The notes below the pieces were generated by a model, which made no database searches, had not been told where the DNA came from, and saw nothing but the letters and a program-made list of their open reading frames with translations. A program made the position numbers and the translations under genes. From Mariannaea sp. PMI_226 (lineage: Eukaryota > Ascomycota > Sordariomycetes > Hypocreales > Nectriaceae), in contig JANFOG010000003.1 in NCBI GenBank assembly GCA_024336345.1, forward strand, positions 998,501-1,062,500: DNA of 64,000 nt. The letters run 5' to 3'. Shown here in pieces: positions 22,401 through 33,606 of this stretch (positions are counted from its first letter, which is position 1; every line of letters starts with the position of its first letter).

Positions 22401-22894
22401 GGCCATGTGACTGACCCCTGAGTCTAGATTCTAGATTTAGCAACATGCCAACGAATTAAGGTGGACTGAATAAATTGTATGCCCTCGCTTTTCGGCAACC
22501 TTCAATACGTGCTGTAGTAGAAGAACAAAACAAACTAAATCTCATTTGACGAACATACGCCGATCATTACGTACCGAGTCCAACATTTCTGCCGGGCTCG
22601 GACAGCTTACAGTCGGTCCAGCAGACCGATAGCGGGCACAGACGGAATACAGCGCCTTATCAGTCTTAGATCTCCGAGCTATCGCCTCCGTCATCCGGTA
22701 TTTCTCGGGCCAGTCAGAGGTGACCAATTAGACAGCTGTGGAGCCAGAACATATCTCCTTCGTATCTACTTCGGAGGAGGGAATCAGTTCTCTTTGTGCT
22801 TCAAAGAGTCAAACTTCACCGCCGTCTTACTGACTGTTATTTTGAAATCTTTTCCTCTTTCTTCTTTTTACTTATTTTCTCGGTTTCGCCTATT
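19437..22894. other. Large intergenic region with no supported gene
   Basis: 3.5 kb between two divergently transcribed genes (acetyl-CoA transporter and serine dehydratase). 19440-20100 is purine-rich on the plus strand, i.e. a pyrimidine-rich leader of the transporter gene. 20150-21550 is A+T-rich without long frames. A G+C-rich island with small inverted repeats lies at about 22020-22215. The last 100 bp before 22895 is a T-rich leader for serine dehydratase. No frame here resembles a known family. Confidence 0.5.
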
Positions 22895-25117
22895 ATGGTT
22901 TGCGCGTCGTTGCGAACGGGGCTCAGATTGCCTCGTAGCGTGGCCAATGGCTCCTATCGGCCTGCGACAAGCTACCTCTCAGGCTCACAAACCAAAAGCT
23001 TCACAACATGGAATCGACGAGTGGAGGGAGCCGGGCGCAGAGATGGCATTGTTTCTAACCATGGAAATCACATCTCTGCAAAACCATTCCAGAGCCCATT
23101 GGACTACCGGATACCTCGTCTGAGCTCAGTGAGGCGATTCAGTTCTCAAGACGGTATCGATGACGAGGTGACGGGATCATACAGCGAGGCAGATCACGAA
23201 CACGCTGTCATCTCCACCTTTGACCTCTTTTCCATCGGTATCGGCCCTTCCTCCTCACACACTGTAGGGCCAATGCGTGCCGGCAACATTTTCGTTTCAG
23301 ACTTGATGGAGGCCGGCCTACTGGACAAGGTGCACAAGATTCGCATTACGGTCTACGGCAGCTTGGCCCTCACGGGTGAGGGCCACATGACCCCAAGCGC
23401 GTTGCTTCTGGGGTTGGAGGGTGCCGACGTTGAGACCGTCGACACAGCCTATGTGCCAAACCGCTTTGTTGAAATTAAGGAGCGCAAGAAGCTGTTCTTA
23501 GGACAAGGGCTCCCTCAAGGCGGCAAGGAGATCGACTTCAACTATGACCGCGACTTCGTTTGGGAATGGGGTCGCAAGCTTCCCCTGCACAGTAACGGCA
23601 TGCGATTCTCCGTGTTCGACAAAGACGGCATCATCTTGGCGACTAATGACATGTTCAGTGTCGGTGGCGGCTTTGTCGTCAACGGAGCCCTCTCTATCGT
23701 CTCAGCTGAGGCTTCATCAGATGCTAACGAGACTTCCCTTCAGTCTGCGGAGGACCCCAACCACGATGCTCACGCGGATTCCGGTAAACATCCTGCTGAT
23801 TTGGCAGAGAACCTGTTCTACAAGGAAATTAGACGATCAGATGCCGCAGGCGACCGCAGGACTGGATCTGAAATTAAACCACAGGAAATTGACGCCTCTA
23901 ATTCGGTACCTGGGCTTCCAAGTGTTATTGCAGGTGGTGACACAGCACTTGAGGGTGGCCCGGAGGAGCCTGCCGGCCAGACTCCTCACCAGCCCCGGTA
24001 TCCGTTCCGAGATGCCGCCAGCTTGCTAAAGATCTGCCATCAGCACAATCTGACCATCGCCCAAGTGGTGTACGAAAACGAAAAGAGCCATGGGTACACG
24101 GATGAGGAGATCTTCAACAAGATATTCCGTATCTGGGAAGTCATGGATAACAGTATTCTGGAGGGAGTTCAAGCACCTCTGAACTCGGTGCTACCCGGCT
24201 CGCTCAAGCTGCACCGACGAGCACCAGCTTTGTACCAACGATTGACCAGAGGCCTTTACGCCACTCACGCTCAACCCAGCGCCACGGTTGTTGACACGCC
24301 AGAGCAGAAGTCGCTTCCAGAGGACACCAACAAGGGCGATGCAGATGGTCAGCCCATTTCCAGCGCTCAGGTTACTACCTGGCAAGGAAAGGCGCAAGCA
24401 GCGGCGGCCTTGATGAAAAAACGAACACGCAAGCCCCCTCGGGTGCATGGCTCGCTAGCCCATCCCATCTCACCCTCCCCGACACGCCGAACGACTCTCC
24501 CCGCGATGGACTACCTCACTGTGTATGCTATCGCCGTCAACGAGACCAATGCTGCAGGCGGCCGTATCGTGACGGCACCAACCAACGGAGCGGCAGGCAT
24601 CATCCCCGCGGTGATGAAGTACGTAGTCGAGTTCATCAGTGATGATCCGGAGCGAGATATCCCGACCTTTTTGCTGACGGCCGCTGCCTTTGGCATGCTG
24701 TACAAGCGAGGTGCTACCATCTCTGCGGCCGAGGGTGGCTGCATGGCTGAGGTGGGTGTCGCATGCTCCATGGCTGCGGGTGCTTTCGCTGCCTGCATGG
24801 GTGCCGGACCGGAGACGATAGAGCAAGCTGCAGAGATTGGCATTGAACACAATCTTGGCCTCACATGCGATCCCATCGGTGGACTGGTGCAGGCTCCCTG
24901 CATTGAACGCAACGCTCTGGGCTCCATCAAGGCTGTTTCGAGTGCCAACATTGCTTTGAGCAGCGAGATTGGAACGCAAAAGGTCAGACTGGACGACGCC
25001 ATCCGCGCGATGCGCCTCACAGCGAAGGGTATGAGAAATGAGTTCAAGGAGACGAGTCTGAGTGGGTTGGCTACGAGCGTGCCATTCCATATTCCCGTCA
25101 GTGTGCCGGATTGTTAA
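22895..25117 (+). CDS. L-serine dehydratase, iron-sulfur type, mitochondrially targeted
   Basis: Single exon, 740 aa from the first ATG at 22895; upstream in-frame sequence back to 22796 lacks an ATG. It converts L-serine to pyruvate and ammonia with a [4Fe-4S] cluster, unlike the PLP-dependent Cha1 enzyme. Beta-domain signature: [20 protein letters not shown] (about residues 108-127). Alpha-domain cluster ligands: Cys616 (EGGCMAEVG), Cys658 (LTCDPIGG) and Cys669 (APCIERN), with the 42- and 11-residue spacings of the bacterial enzyme. The N-terminal 80 residues are rich in Arg, Ser and Thr and almost free of acids until the domain, which predicts import into mitochondria. Two linkers absent from bacterial SdaA (about residues 270-365 and 455-540) are polar and likely disordered and explain the extra length. 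Confidence 0.93.
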   Translation: MVCASLRTGLRLPRSVANGSYRPATSYLSGSQTKSFTTWNRRVEGAGRRDGIVSNHGNHISAKPFQSPLDYRIPRLSSVRRFSSQDGIDDEVTGSYSEADHEHAVISTFDLFSIGIGPSSSHTVGPMRAGNIFVSDLMEAGLLDKVHKIRITVYGSLALTGEGHMTPSALLLGLEGADVETVDTAYVPNRFVEIKERKKLFLGQGLPQGGKEIDFNYDRDFVWEWGRKLPLHSNGMRFSVFDKDGIILATNDMFSVGGGFVVNGALSIVSAEASSDANETSLQSAEDPNHDAHADSGKHPADLAENLFYKEIRRSDAAGDRRTGSEIKPQEIDASNSVPGLPSVIAGGDTALEGGPEEPAGQTPHQPRYPFRDAASLLKICHQHNLTIAQVVYENEKSHGYTDEEIFNKIFRIWEVMDNSILEGVQAPLNSVLPGSLKLHRRAPALYQRLTRGLYATHAQPSATVVDTPEQKSLPEDTNKGDADGQPISSAQVTTWQGKAQAAAALMKKRTRKPPRVHGSLAHPISPSPTRRTTLPAMDYLTVYAIAVNETNAAGGRIVTAPTNGAAGIIPAVMKYVVEFISDDPERDIPTFLLTAAAFGMLYKRGATISAAEGGCMAEVGVACSMAAGAFAACMGAGPETIEQAAEIGIEHNLGLTCDPIGGLVQAPCIERNALGSIKAVSSANIALSSEIGTQKVRLDDAIRAMRLTAKGMRNEFKETSLSGLATSVPFHIPVSVPDC

Positions 25118-26042
25118 GTGTCAGATGAGGAATGATAGCGCTTTCTTTTTTTTTCCTTTTTTTTCTGGTCTTCCATTTGCCTTTTTCTAAAAAGAAAAAA
25201 GAATAGATTTTCAGTTTGGGTACACTCGTGGCTTGAGAGTGTCCTGTAGCGTCATGTTTTCTCCCATTTTCAGTTTCAGTTTGTGTCCCCGATTACTTGG
25301 CTGTTAAGTATTGGCTTGAGGGAGGGGGGAAGAAAGAGTGTCACATCTGGCTGGATTTTCACGGCCATATTATTTCTGCATTGGGGGAGAATTACTCAGA
25401 ACTTCTATGTGAATGAGGTCAAAAGAAAAACATAGTTTAGAGCAGAAAATAATTTGAAAACGGAGGATGTTCTGATACCAAACCGAACCTAGAATGTTTT
25501 GTTCATGTTCTGCCGGAACCTGTCACTCAGAGAGACTCTCCCATAGCCCCTTAACTTGGGCTCCTGTGGTTAAACCGGGGCAAAAAGAGAGTATTCGAGC
25601 ATTCGAGTTGGTCTCACTGTGACAATATATATAACGGCTGTTGTCAAGTCGGTGTTTTTTGGGTCTCACTACCTACACAGTAGCACTTTACATCAACTGA
25701 CCGGCCCCCTGGGTCCTGATCTTAGCTGAGCTTGGCTGAGCTTTAGAAGCTGGCACCTGCTCCTTGAGGGGCATCCATCCATTGTACATGGTAGCTCTAG
25801 TGCATGCATGGTCCCTACGTCCACTGAGGTAGTGGTGGTGGGGGCGAGCAGCCCGCAACGCAAGGTCCAGGCACTAGTATGTGAAACACCCAAGAACATG
25901 CGGATGGCAACGCGCATCAGGTCTCGCGTAAAGTAAACAGCCACTGACGGCAACAAATACAAACAACTACCAAGTTACATACACCTTCAGCACAGTCTCT
26001 CACCACCACCATCTTGCCACCTTCCGGTCAATCGTCGTCGCC
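25118..26042. other. Intergenic region with no supported gene
   Basis: 925 bp between serine dehydratase and CENP-O. It starts with a T-rich probable terminator/poly(A) region (25140-25200). An A/T motif TATATATAAC lies at about 25626. No coding or RNA gene was recognised. Confidence 0.55.
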
Positions 26043-26973
26043 ATGCCTTCAGAAAACCCTCCATCCGAAAGCGAGCTTCTTGACAACGAAATTGCTGCTC
26101 TGAAAGAGCAAGGTCCGTCTTCTCATCCCCATCATTGAGTCTGGATGGCCGACAAACACTGACATGACATCAGCTTCGTCGCTACGCGATTCTCTCGCCA
26201 TTGAATCCTCCACCATCCTCACCGCTCCCTCAACTCAGACTATCCTCAAGCCCTCGGCGTTATCCAGAAACTCCAGGACGGCCGACAGTGCACGTGCAAG
26301 AGTCCTCGCAGAATCAGAAAAGCAGCGTGCCTATTTCCAGCAATGCCTGTATCGCATCTGCAGCTCCGTTACCTCCTTCAAGGTCCATGACCCTGATCCC
26401 AACGCCGTCGACGGCGGCCATGTCCTCGGATTGCGCTTCGAAATCATGTCCAAGGGCCAGTTCCTGCGACCATATTACGTTATGCTCAATCGGCCGTTTC
26501 CAGGTCACAAGCACCTGCGCATCCACCGACACACCCTCCCGCCAGCCATTCCTCTACCCGGCCTAGCTGCGCGTCATCTTCCAGCACCCAAGCCCCAGAG
26601 CGACCGGCCAGTACAGCAGGACTTGGACAAATTCACGAGAACGCTGAGGAGAGAGATTGTCCGCTACCACAACCGACTCGGCGTCTCTGCCGACCTCCGA
26701 CGCGGACTGGGACTCCACGAAAAGACAGCCGACGATCTCACGCCCAACGATATCGTCGAGGTTGGCATTGCCGACATCGAGGCGAAGCAGATTCGCCTAA
26801 CTTGGGCAGACGAGAGAAGTGGGAGAATTGTCATGGACGATGACGGAAAAGTGCTGAAGCTCGTTGTCTTTGGTAAAGAGGGACGGGATTGGGAGACCAC
26901 AAAGGAGCTCAGTGGGAAATATGATCGTATTGAAGACGTAACCAAAAAACTACAAGAGTTTGCACAGGGGTGA
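26043..26973 (+). CDS. MCM21: Kinetochore protein CENP-O / Mcm21
   Basis: Two exons, 26043-26112 and 26174-26973, give 289 aa; the 61-bp intron has a weak donor (GTCCGT) and a normal CAG acceptor. Exon 1 encodes an acidic start, MPSENPPSESELLDNEIAAL, that begins a coiled-coil continued in exon 2. The core matches the Cenp-O domain: YLYRICSS-type helix, GLRFEIMSKGQFLRPYYVML and HRHTLPPAIPL, the last being the hallmark of the family. CENP-O is a subunit of the COMA/CCAN complex that links centromeric chromatin to the outer kinetochore in the nucleus. The C-terminal half has the second RWD-like unit. The start is supported by the intron phase and by an ATG in good context (GCCATGC). Confidence 0.85.
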
Positions 26974-27584
26974 TATCTCGTCTGCACAACTCGAATCTAA
27001 GATCAAATAAGCAGCGGAGTGCAGCAAGAGTCAAGTCATGCAGGAAGCTATACAATCAGACGCAAAGGGCCTGTCAAACTTCGTCTCATATACAAAGCTT
27101 TTTCGAGATTCCTTCTCGACACATCTGTCTTGATCGACTATGGGGCTCTTACCCCATGTTCGATGATGACGATGCTACTCAGTTCGTTTGGAACAACATG
27201 AAGGTTAGTCACTCCAACAAAACCTTTCATCTTCCAGTCTAATAGCTCTAGACATATGGTCACTTGTATAATGAAGGGTGGGAAACCAGAACTCCAAAAG
27301 GTATTGTGCCATGCCAATATGTGGCACGAAAAGGGGGAATGAATTATATACTATGACGAAATTTAAATACACCAATCGACCCTTATCCAAGCCTACCGAG
27401 ATACCAACCACTCGGTCAGAGTACAGAGAAACCCCCTATCAGGAACAAAATGCCTTCTCATTTCAAAGCCCATCACGTCATGAAAACGTAAACCCATTCT
27501 CGAGAAGCCAGCAACGAATTGAATACAGGACATGGTTTTTTTTTGTGTATGTGTGTTTGAAAGATTTGTATGTTGGGGAAAGAT
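26974..27584. other. Convergent intergenic region
   Basis: 611 bp holding the 3' ends of CENP-O (plus) and the GPI-protein gene (minus). A+T-rich; no gene recognised. Confidence 0.6.
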
Positions 27585-28562
27585 TTAGAGAAGGGCAACG
27601 AAGGCCAAGATGGCAAAAAGCCCACCAGCGTTGCGGACAGCGCTGCTTGCAACGACATAGCTGGGCGTCTCAGCCGGAACGGGAGAGTACTGAACGGGGA
27701 CGACTGGGATGACGGCGGTGGCAGGGGGAGCGGGAGGGCAGTTGGGCCCAGGGCACTGGTTGCCAGAAGGGTGCGAGTAGGGGACTGACTGGTAGCCAGC
27801 AGGAGGAGGGGAAGGCTTAGTCCAGACAGGGGGAGGAGTGCCAGCAGGAGGATACCAGACAGAAGAGGGCTGAACTGGATGAGTGTACACTACCTCAGGA
27901 GGGCAAGAGGTGGAAGCCTCGGGGACAGCGGTAGGAGGCTTGTAGTGAGTCTGCCAGGTGGCAGGCGCGGTGTATCCAACCTCAGGGCATGGGGTAGTCT
28001 GAGCATAGTGAACATATGTGTTGGGGACCTGGTAAGGCATGGTGCTCTCCCCCGCAGGAGGAGCATAGGATGCATGACCAGTGGGTTGCTCATAGACCTG
28101 GGTCATGGTGGGGACGTAGTAGGCGGAAGAAGGAGCCTCGTATCCAGGAGGAGCGGGAACAGGGCAGATGGTAGTTGACTCGGGAACCGCAACGGTGGTG
28201 ACATAGGCTTCGTGGTCACCGCAGTTGGGGGTATCCGTAGGGCAGCTGTAGATGGTGTGGGAGGCGGTGCCTGGCATGGTCTGAGTAGTCCAGATGTAGT
28301 GGCCCTGTTCGGGATGGTTGGGATGGCCAGGGTGGACATAGTGCCAGCTATCAGCTCCATCGTTGTCACAGTCGTCAATGTCAACACCATGATGAGGGGG
28401 GTGCCAGACGTTGATGCAGTCCTCAGGAGGAGGTCCATCAGGGCCAAGATGTAGACTGATGGGCAGCTCGATTCCCAGGGGAAGCTTCAGGTCGGCATCA
28501 AGGCCGAGGAGCTCAGCTCGAGCGGCGGCGGCAAGGGTTGCAAAGGCAATGGCGTACTTCAT
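27585..28562 (-). CDS. Pro/Tyr-rich GPI-anchored cell-wall protein
   Basis: Single exon, 325 aa. The first 16 residues, MKYAIAFATLAAAARA, form a signal peptide with a typical A-x-A cleavage site. Residues of about 45-120 hold four spaced cysteines and a His/Trp/Asp-rich block (CINVWHPPHHG, YVHPGHPNHPEQGHYIW), followed by a long Pro-Tyr-Thr-Ser region in which PPAGY, PPAG and TCPPE-like units recur imperfectly. The C terminus ends in SSAVRN followed by a 13-residue hydrophobic tail, as in GPI-attachment signals; omega is likely within SSAVRNAGG. It is therefore predicted to sit on the plasma membrane or be linked to the wall glucan, heavily O-glycosylated. No enzymatic domain is seen; the function is unknown beyond a structural or surface role. 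Confidence 0.85.
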   Translation of the reverse strand: MKYAIAFATLAAAARAELLGLDADLKLPLGIELPISLHLGPDGPPPEDCINVWHPPHHGVDIDDCDNDGADSWHYVHPGHPNHPEQGHYIWTTQTMPGTASHTIYSCPTDTPNCGDHEAYVTTVAVPESTTICPVPAPPGYEAPSSAYYVPTMTQVYEQPTGHASYAPPAGESTMPYQVPNTYVHYAQTTPCPEVGYTAPATWQTHYKPPTAVPEASTSCPPEVVYTHPVQPSSVWYPPAGTPPPVWTKPSPPPAGYQSVPYSHPSGNQCPGPNCPPAPPATAVIPVVPVQYSPVPAETPSYVVASSAVRNAGGLFAILAFVALL

Positions 28563-30068
28563 TATGGCGATGCTTTGGTATTTTCAAGAATGAACCTTTT
28601 TTTATAGACGAGTTGCGGATGTAACGACAGGCTAGTCAAGAAGATGACTGGGCAGCTAAAAGAAAGACTGATGAAACTGAGAGTGATAGGGAAAGTGTAC
28701 TATTCGAAGGAGAATAAGCCGCGCCTTTTATGAACATTCAGATTGTTGTTGATGGACGACCGTTTTGCCCGTCCGCTAATCTCCAGTCTAGACATTGTAC
28801 TACAAATCGTCACCACCGCGTTGAATCTTTCCAACCCCAAGGGTGGATGATGATGACAATCATACGCAGAGACAGCTCCCCCTCATCATACACAATGAAC
28901 AAAGAAGGGGACTAGCAGGCGGGCGCCCTTGCAGCTGTCAAGACGGGAATGTCTTGCATGGGAGATTAAGTCCAACCTCCCGGAGACTACTACCCCCATC
29001 AAATCTGGGCTCACTGTGGCATAGACTCGCTCTCGTGAGGGGTCAGTCATGCAGCTAGGATACGGGGGATCTGCAAGGTTGGTAGCATCCGTAACAAGAT
29101 CGACCGCCGTACCTGCGTTAGGGCATCCAGGAAACAGACAAAAAGGGTAGTCGGTTTGTCTCGTTTTGCGAGGTGATCCCACGCAGGGCACTCAAAATAG
29201 GTGGGCTAAGAGGCCGAGTGGCCGAGATTGGATAAGTCCTCCCTCGCAGTTTGGATAGGACGACCTTCGGGCCTTGCTTTTTGTGAGCCACAGTACTCGT
29301 CCGCAGCCCCGATTACGAGTGAAAAAGGCTTCCCAAAAATCTACTTCTGCATAATCCATAGTTCAGAATAGGCATCCCAAGTGAAGAAATTGAGATGTCT
29401 TGGATGATGGGCGTTTTGCTGACAGGAAACGCTCTCCCTATGCCCTTCTTGCACAGTCGACACGTCAGTAAAAACGTAAGCACAGGAGATGATGATAGCT
29501 TTGAATAATGAATTTAGAGACTAGTTCACATTCAATATCCTCGGAAATATGATCGTCTCCAGGTTTCAACTATTCCCGAATTTAGATGTATCAGTTTCGT
29601 GTCTTGCCACGCGTCCGTCAGATGTGTCGTGATGTCGAAATGGCGCCATCAAGTAATCACCATCTCCATCGACATTTCTCTTTGTTGGCTCAACACCTCG
29701 ATAAACGATATCACCTGGGGGCCTTTTTTTCCCACGACCGAGATTGCGTCCGGGACATCGGTATATGGCTGTCATATCTTAGTCACTAGTAAAAGCTTGA
29801 TATCCCGCCAACCATCAGTTCCTCACCAGGTCTTCCTGTTCTCTATCTCAAGTTAGCAGGGCAACTTGTTTGCGACATGATTTGGTAGAATAACCTGGTA
29901 GAAACACAACCCATGTCTCCCTTGCCCGTCTCTTCTCCCGTCCCTTGTCCTGCCTGCCGAGACCAGCCAGCCTCCTTTGGACGATCATTGCAGTCAATCA
30001 GGGGGCCGGGTAGCAGAAGGATGAAAGAGCATGTCTTGTCTTGTAACCATTTCATTTTCTCCGTGTCT
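28563..30068. other. Intergenic region with no supported gene
   Basis: 1.5 kb between the GPI-protein promoter and the 3' end of YAE1. Small frames on both strands (for example around 28886-29191 and 29566-29856) lack motifs and fungal codon character. Nothing else recognised. Confidence 0.55.
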
Positions 30069-30776
30069 TCACCAATCTAAAGGTTTCTTTGTCGAAGGTG
30101 TTGCCGAGGTGATGATGGGATCATCCATCACAGTATCCAGGCGTTGACTCGTCTCGTCGTCCAGGATCGAGCGATCGATCTTCCAGAGTTCAACCTGCTC
30201 GTCCACAATTGTCATCCATTTGCGAACCAGAGGATGAGCTTCAGCCACGTCAGAAAAAACGACTTCATCCTCCCCTTCAGCGGATTGAACCGTGTATTTC
30301 CAGTTGCCGTCCTCAGCCCAGTAATCTGGTTTAAATATGGATGCAATGCTCAGCTCTTCCCGAGCGTCTTTCAGAAGCTCTTTGACATGCTTTGAATCCT
30401 TATCTTCAAGGTCCCGCACCGCTTCGCCAATGCCTTCAATGACGCCCAGGAGTTGGCCAGCCTTGAGTCCAATGCTCGCCCCCAGGCTGAAGCCCTCGTC
30501 AAAGCCAGCTTGGAGACTGCTCTCCTTTGCAGCTGTAACTCCCTCTCTGTAACCCGCCGTAGAATGCTCAGCTTGAAGACGATGCATGTCAGAAGGATGG
30601 GAATTGTCGAGAGCCACCTCATGGTGGTGCTCTGTGGTTGGCGACGTTGAATCGAAGCCAAAGACATCGTCTAAGGCGTCATTGCTATTTTGCGTTTCCA
30701 TTTCCACTTGGAATGAATTATGTGTCTGTGCAATGTAAGCCTCGTCAGAGGTGTGCTCGATGGGCTGGAAGTGCAT
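30069..30776 (-). CDS. YAE1: Yae1-type Fe-S assembly adaptor
   Basis: Single exon, 235 aa. Residues of about 72-110 contain the deca-GX3 pattern of the Yae1/Lto1 family: Gly residues recur every fourth position in AGYREGVTAAKE, AGFDEGFSLGASIGLKAGQLLG. In yeast, Yae1 with Lto1 bridges the cytosolic iron-sulfur targeting complex to the ABC protein Rli1/ABCE1, which is needed for ribosome recycling; the same role is inferred here. The N-terminal 70 residues are acidic and polar, and a fungal-specific tail of about 100 residues follows with a conserved-looking YWAEDGNWKYTVQ segment. The start codon at 30776 is the first ATG of the frame. Its promoter faces a 9.7-kb gene-poor stretch. Confidence 0.88.
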   Translation of the reverse strand: MHFQPIEHTSDEAYIAQTHNSFQVEMETQNSNDALDDVFGFDSTSPTTEHHHEVALDNSHPSDMHRLQAEHSTAGYREGVTAAKESSLQAGFDEGFSLGASIGLKAGQLLGVIEGIGEAVRDLEDKDSKHVKELLKDAREELSIASIFKPDYWAEDGNWKYTVQSAEGEDEVVFSDVAEAHPLVRKWMTIVDEQVELWKIDRSILDDETSQRLDTVMDDPIITSATPSTKKPLDW

Positions 30777-33568
30777 TGTAATTGAAATATCGGATGCAGA
30801 AGTTTGAAATCAGTCCACCCTCCTTAGTAATACGACCAGATTGTTGAAGATTTTGAGGTTGTGGATAATACCATTGTGGGAAGAGGACTGCTGCTTACCA
30901 ATGGCGAATGTGGAATGCTGGTGCTTGTGGATCATGATGAACTTGGGGTGGCAATACCGTATTACATCATATTTAGTACTGTGTGTCCAGCAGCATCGCC
31001 GCATGGCAATTACCCTAGAGCACAAGCCTTTGCCAAGTATTGACGAGTTTGCGGGGTTTACGGGTATTTCGGTGCCTGTTTCACGATATTCAAGTTGTTT
31101 ATTGGATAAAATCCTGTTACTGCACTCTTTTGCTTTTGATTTATTAGAAACCTGTCTATCCATGGAGTGTTGGTCGTCTCAAAAACCCTCTGAAGTGTCT
31201 ATCGGAAACTATCCGTATCATATTGGGAATAAACCATAGTCAGATGCCCAATGGTAGATTTATTTCCAAAAGGAGTCGTGCTTGCATTCATATACCAGAG
31301 TCATTACTGACCGCTCATACTCACGTGTAAAACATCGGGATAAAAGTTCCTCGGTGGTGGGCACCTCCGACGTCAAAGCCGACGGCCAATGCCCAATTCC
31401 CCGGATAACTGGGTTAGAAAAGTTGGGCACCAACGTGATCTGGCTCGGCACAGGTTATCTCTCAAAGATCTCCAAGGGTTACACTCCATAATCTGTTTAA
31501 GACTCGTGCCATCAAGATGGGGATATATCTTCCCGCAGGTGACGATGGATCGTCAAAGCATAGGCCACGAAGCCGAAGGGGGAGCCACGGTTTGTCGGAA
31601 CGATCATGCAATCGTGGCATTCCTACACGTTAGTGGCCCTGTGACTCCTCGCTCATTACATGAACTATGTACTATCAAACTGTTGCAAAATTTCCTCAGC
31701 TACTGGATGACTCAGACATTTACAAATCAGCGTTCTGTTCAAACAAGCCCGGTCCTTGCCCAACAGGATCAAAACATCCCTTGCTCTTTTGCCTTTGCCT
31801 TGCAATCAAAAGCGGACGGGGGGGTTGTCATAGCTCGCACAAAATGCTCTGAGCTGTCAGTCCACTGACTCGCGAGTCGCCAGCCGCTCTGCTCACCGGT
31901 ACATTCTCACCTCGGTGAGAGATTGATAGTGGTGTGTCTAAACTCATCCATCACGAGGTCACCGCTTTGTGGGTTGATTTTTTTTTTTTTTTGCTCATTG
32001 ACCTACTAGATTCTCATTACCTGTAAGACCCTGTCCCCCGGCGGGCGGCTCCTCCGCTAGGCCCGTCCCATCCCCGCCGCTGGTCTCGGCACCGGAGCCA
32101 CGGTTCTGTTCCCGCTCCACCAGGCCATAGCATAGGCTACTATGTAGGTTAGGTTGGCAGAAAGGCAACCCACCCCCCTTCTTCTGTGAGGCGAGAGAGA
32201 AAGTTGGATTTGAGGCTGCATAATCACAAACTGCCAGACGACGCCGACAGATTCAGCCCGCATGGGAAACAGTGGTGGTCTTTGCGTCCCTGGCACCTGG
32301 AAAAGCTTCCAGTCCATCCACAAAACCCCTCCATCTCTCCACCTCTCAGCATGGAAGCGTAATGATGGCGGCCGGCACTTGCACCGCCAGTTCTGTTGCC
32401 ATGGTTCGTCAACGGGTTGCTAGGAGATCCATGAACAGACAGGGATCCTGGGACGTACAATTCTCACTAGTCTGCTAGGCAAAGCTTCTAAAGTTCCCCG
32501 ATGGAAGTTGACATTTCGGTTCAGTGTAGTATTTTTTCAAGGGGTGGTTCTTCATCGCTGTGTGTGTGTCTCCTTCAATCAGCGTTCCAACTCCTGGCAC
32601 GTAGGATTTGGAATTTGACCGGGACCGCTCTTCTGGAACTGGCCCCGATTGGTCTCCGTAGATTGACAGGACGCCCGCCAAACTTCGAAATGGCACATTC
32701 CAACGCGGTGAGAAAAGAGGCCGCTCGTATCGCTGGGACCATCCCCCATGTCCTAGTTTCCATGTGGCTGTCAAACGTGCACTCGTCCATACTCTTCTCT
32801 TTGTTCGGCGCGAGGCGGCCGTTGGCGGCTTCGATTAAAATTCTCCTTCTGGGCCATTGGCCATTGGTCATCCATCCCTCATCATTCCGACGCTATTTTG
32901 TGTTTGTTGCCTGCCTGCACAATTGTCAAACAGCACAAGTTATAGGCTATATGACCGTTAACTCTGTAACGGCCCTTTTCTGGGGGTTGCCTACTAACTG
33001 ATTACACCTCCCCGACGCAGAATCCAGCTGAAGTGGTCCCTCCAGGTTCTTTGCTTTTGCAATCAAGGGCGGGCGCACTCTTATGACTATTTCTCCACTC
33101 TAGATAAAAAAAAAACCGTTCACCGGCATCCATCCGCAAGATCGGCGGGCTGGGCTGGTTGGTCCAGGTGAATGGTTTGGGACTTAGCTAGCAGGGCAGA
33201 GGCACAACGTAGTTGCCATTCCGTCCGTACAATGTACCACTTTTTGTACTCACCGTTCGGCATATGTCATTGACATCATGTTGTTCCGACTGGTTGGCTG
33301 CTAGCAGGGTGTCGATGATGAGTTGTAATAGATGGGATACCTTGTAGCGGAGTGAGTATGCAATCCATTGGGTCTGTTAGGTGTTATTTGATTTGGAGCT
33401 TTATATTCTGACCCCCATAGAGAGATGGTGAAAGAAGGGAAAGAGAGTCGTATGAGTGAGTGAGTGAGGCAATGAGTGCGAGTGCATGAAGGATGATGAA
33501 GGGGGCTGAGCAACATGTTGTGAGTTTGTTGCTGTATGTTACATACTGTACGGCATAGATTGGAAATG

Positions 33569-33601
<33 letters not shown>
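33569..33601. repeat. 33-base poly(A) tract
   Basis: Uninterrupted run of 33 A on the plus strand, the longest homopolymer of the window. It could be a slippage-prone microsatellite, a retroposed poly(A) tail remnant or an assembly artefact. No flanking coding remnant was recognised. Confidence 0.9.

Positions 33602-33606
<5 letters not shown>

Noticed and set aside
24470..25090. Antisense frames of about 200 codons opposite the serine dehydratase
   Set aside because: They overlap conserved catalytic regions of the sense gene and show no family resemblance.
31389..31868. 159-codon frame in the gene-poor stretch
   Set aside because: No motif, no fungal codon bias, no leader-like sequence; compatible with chance.
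32501..33001. 166-codon frame in the gene-poor stretch
   Set aside because: No motif and mixed composition; overlapping frames on the other strand are equally open.
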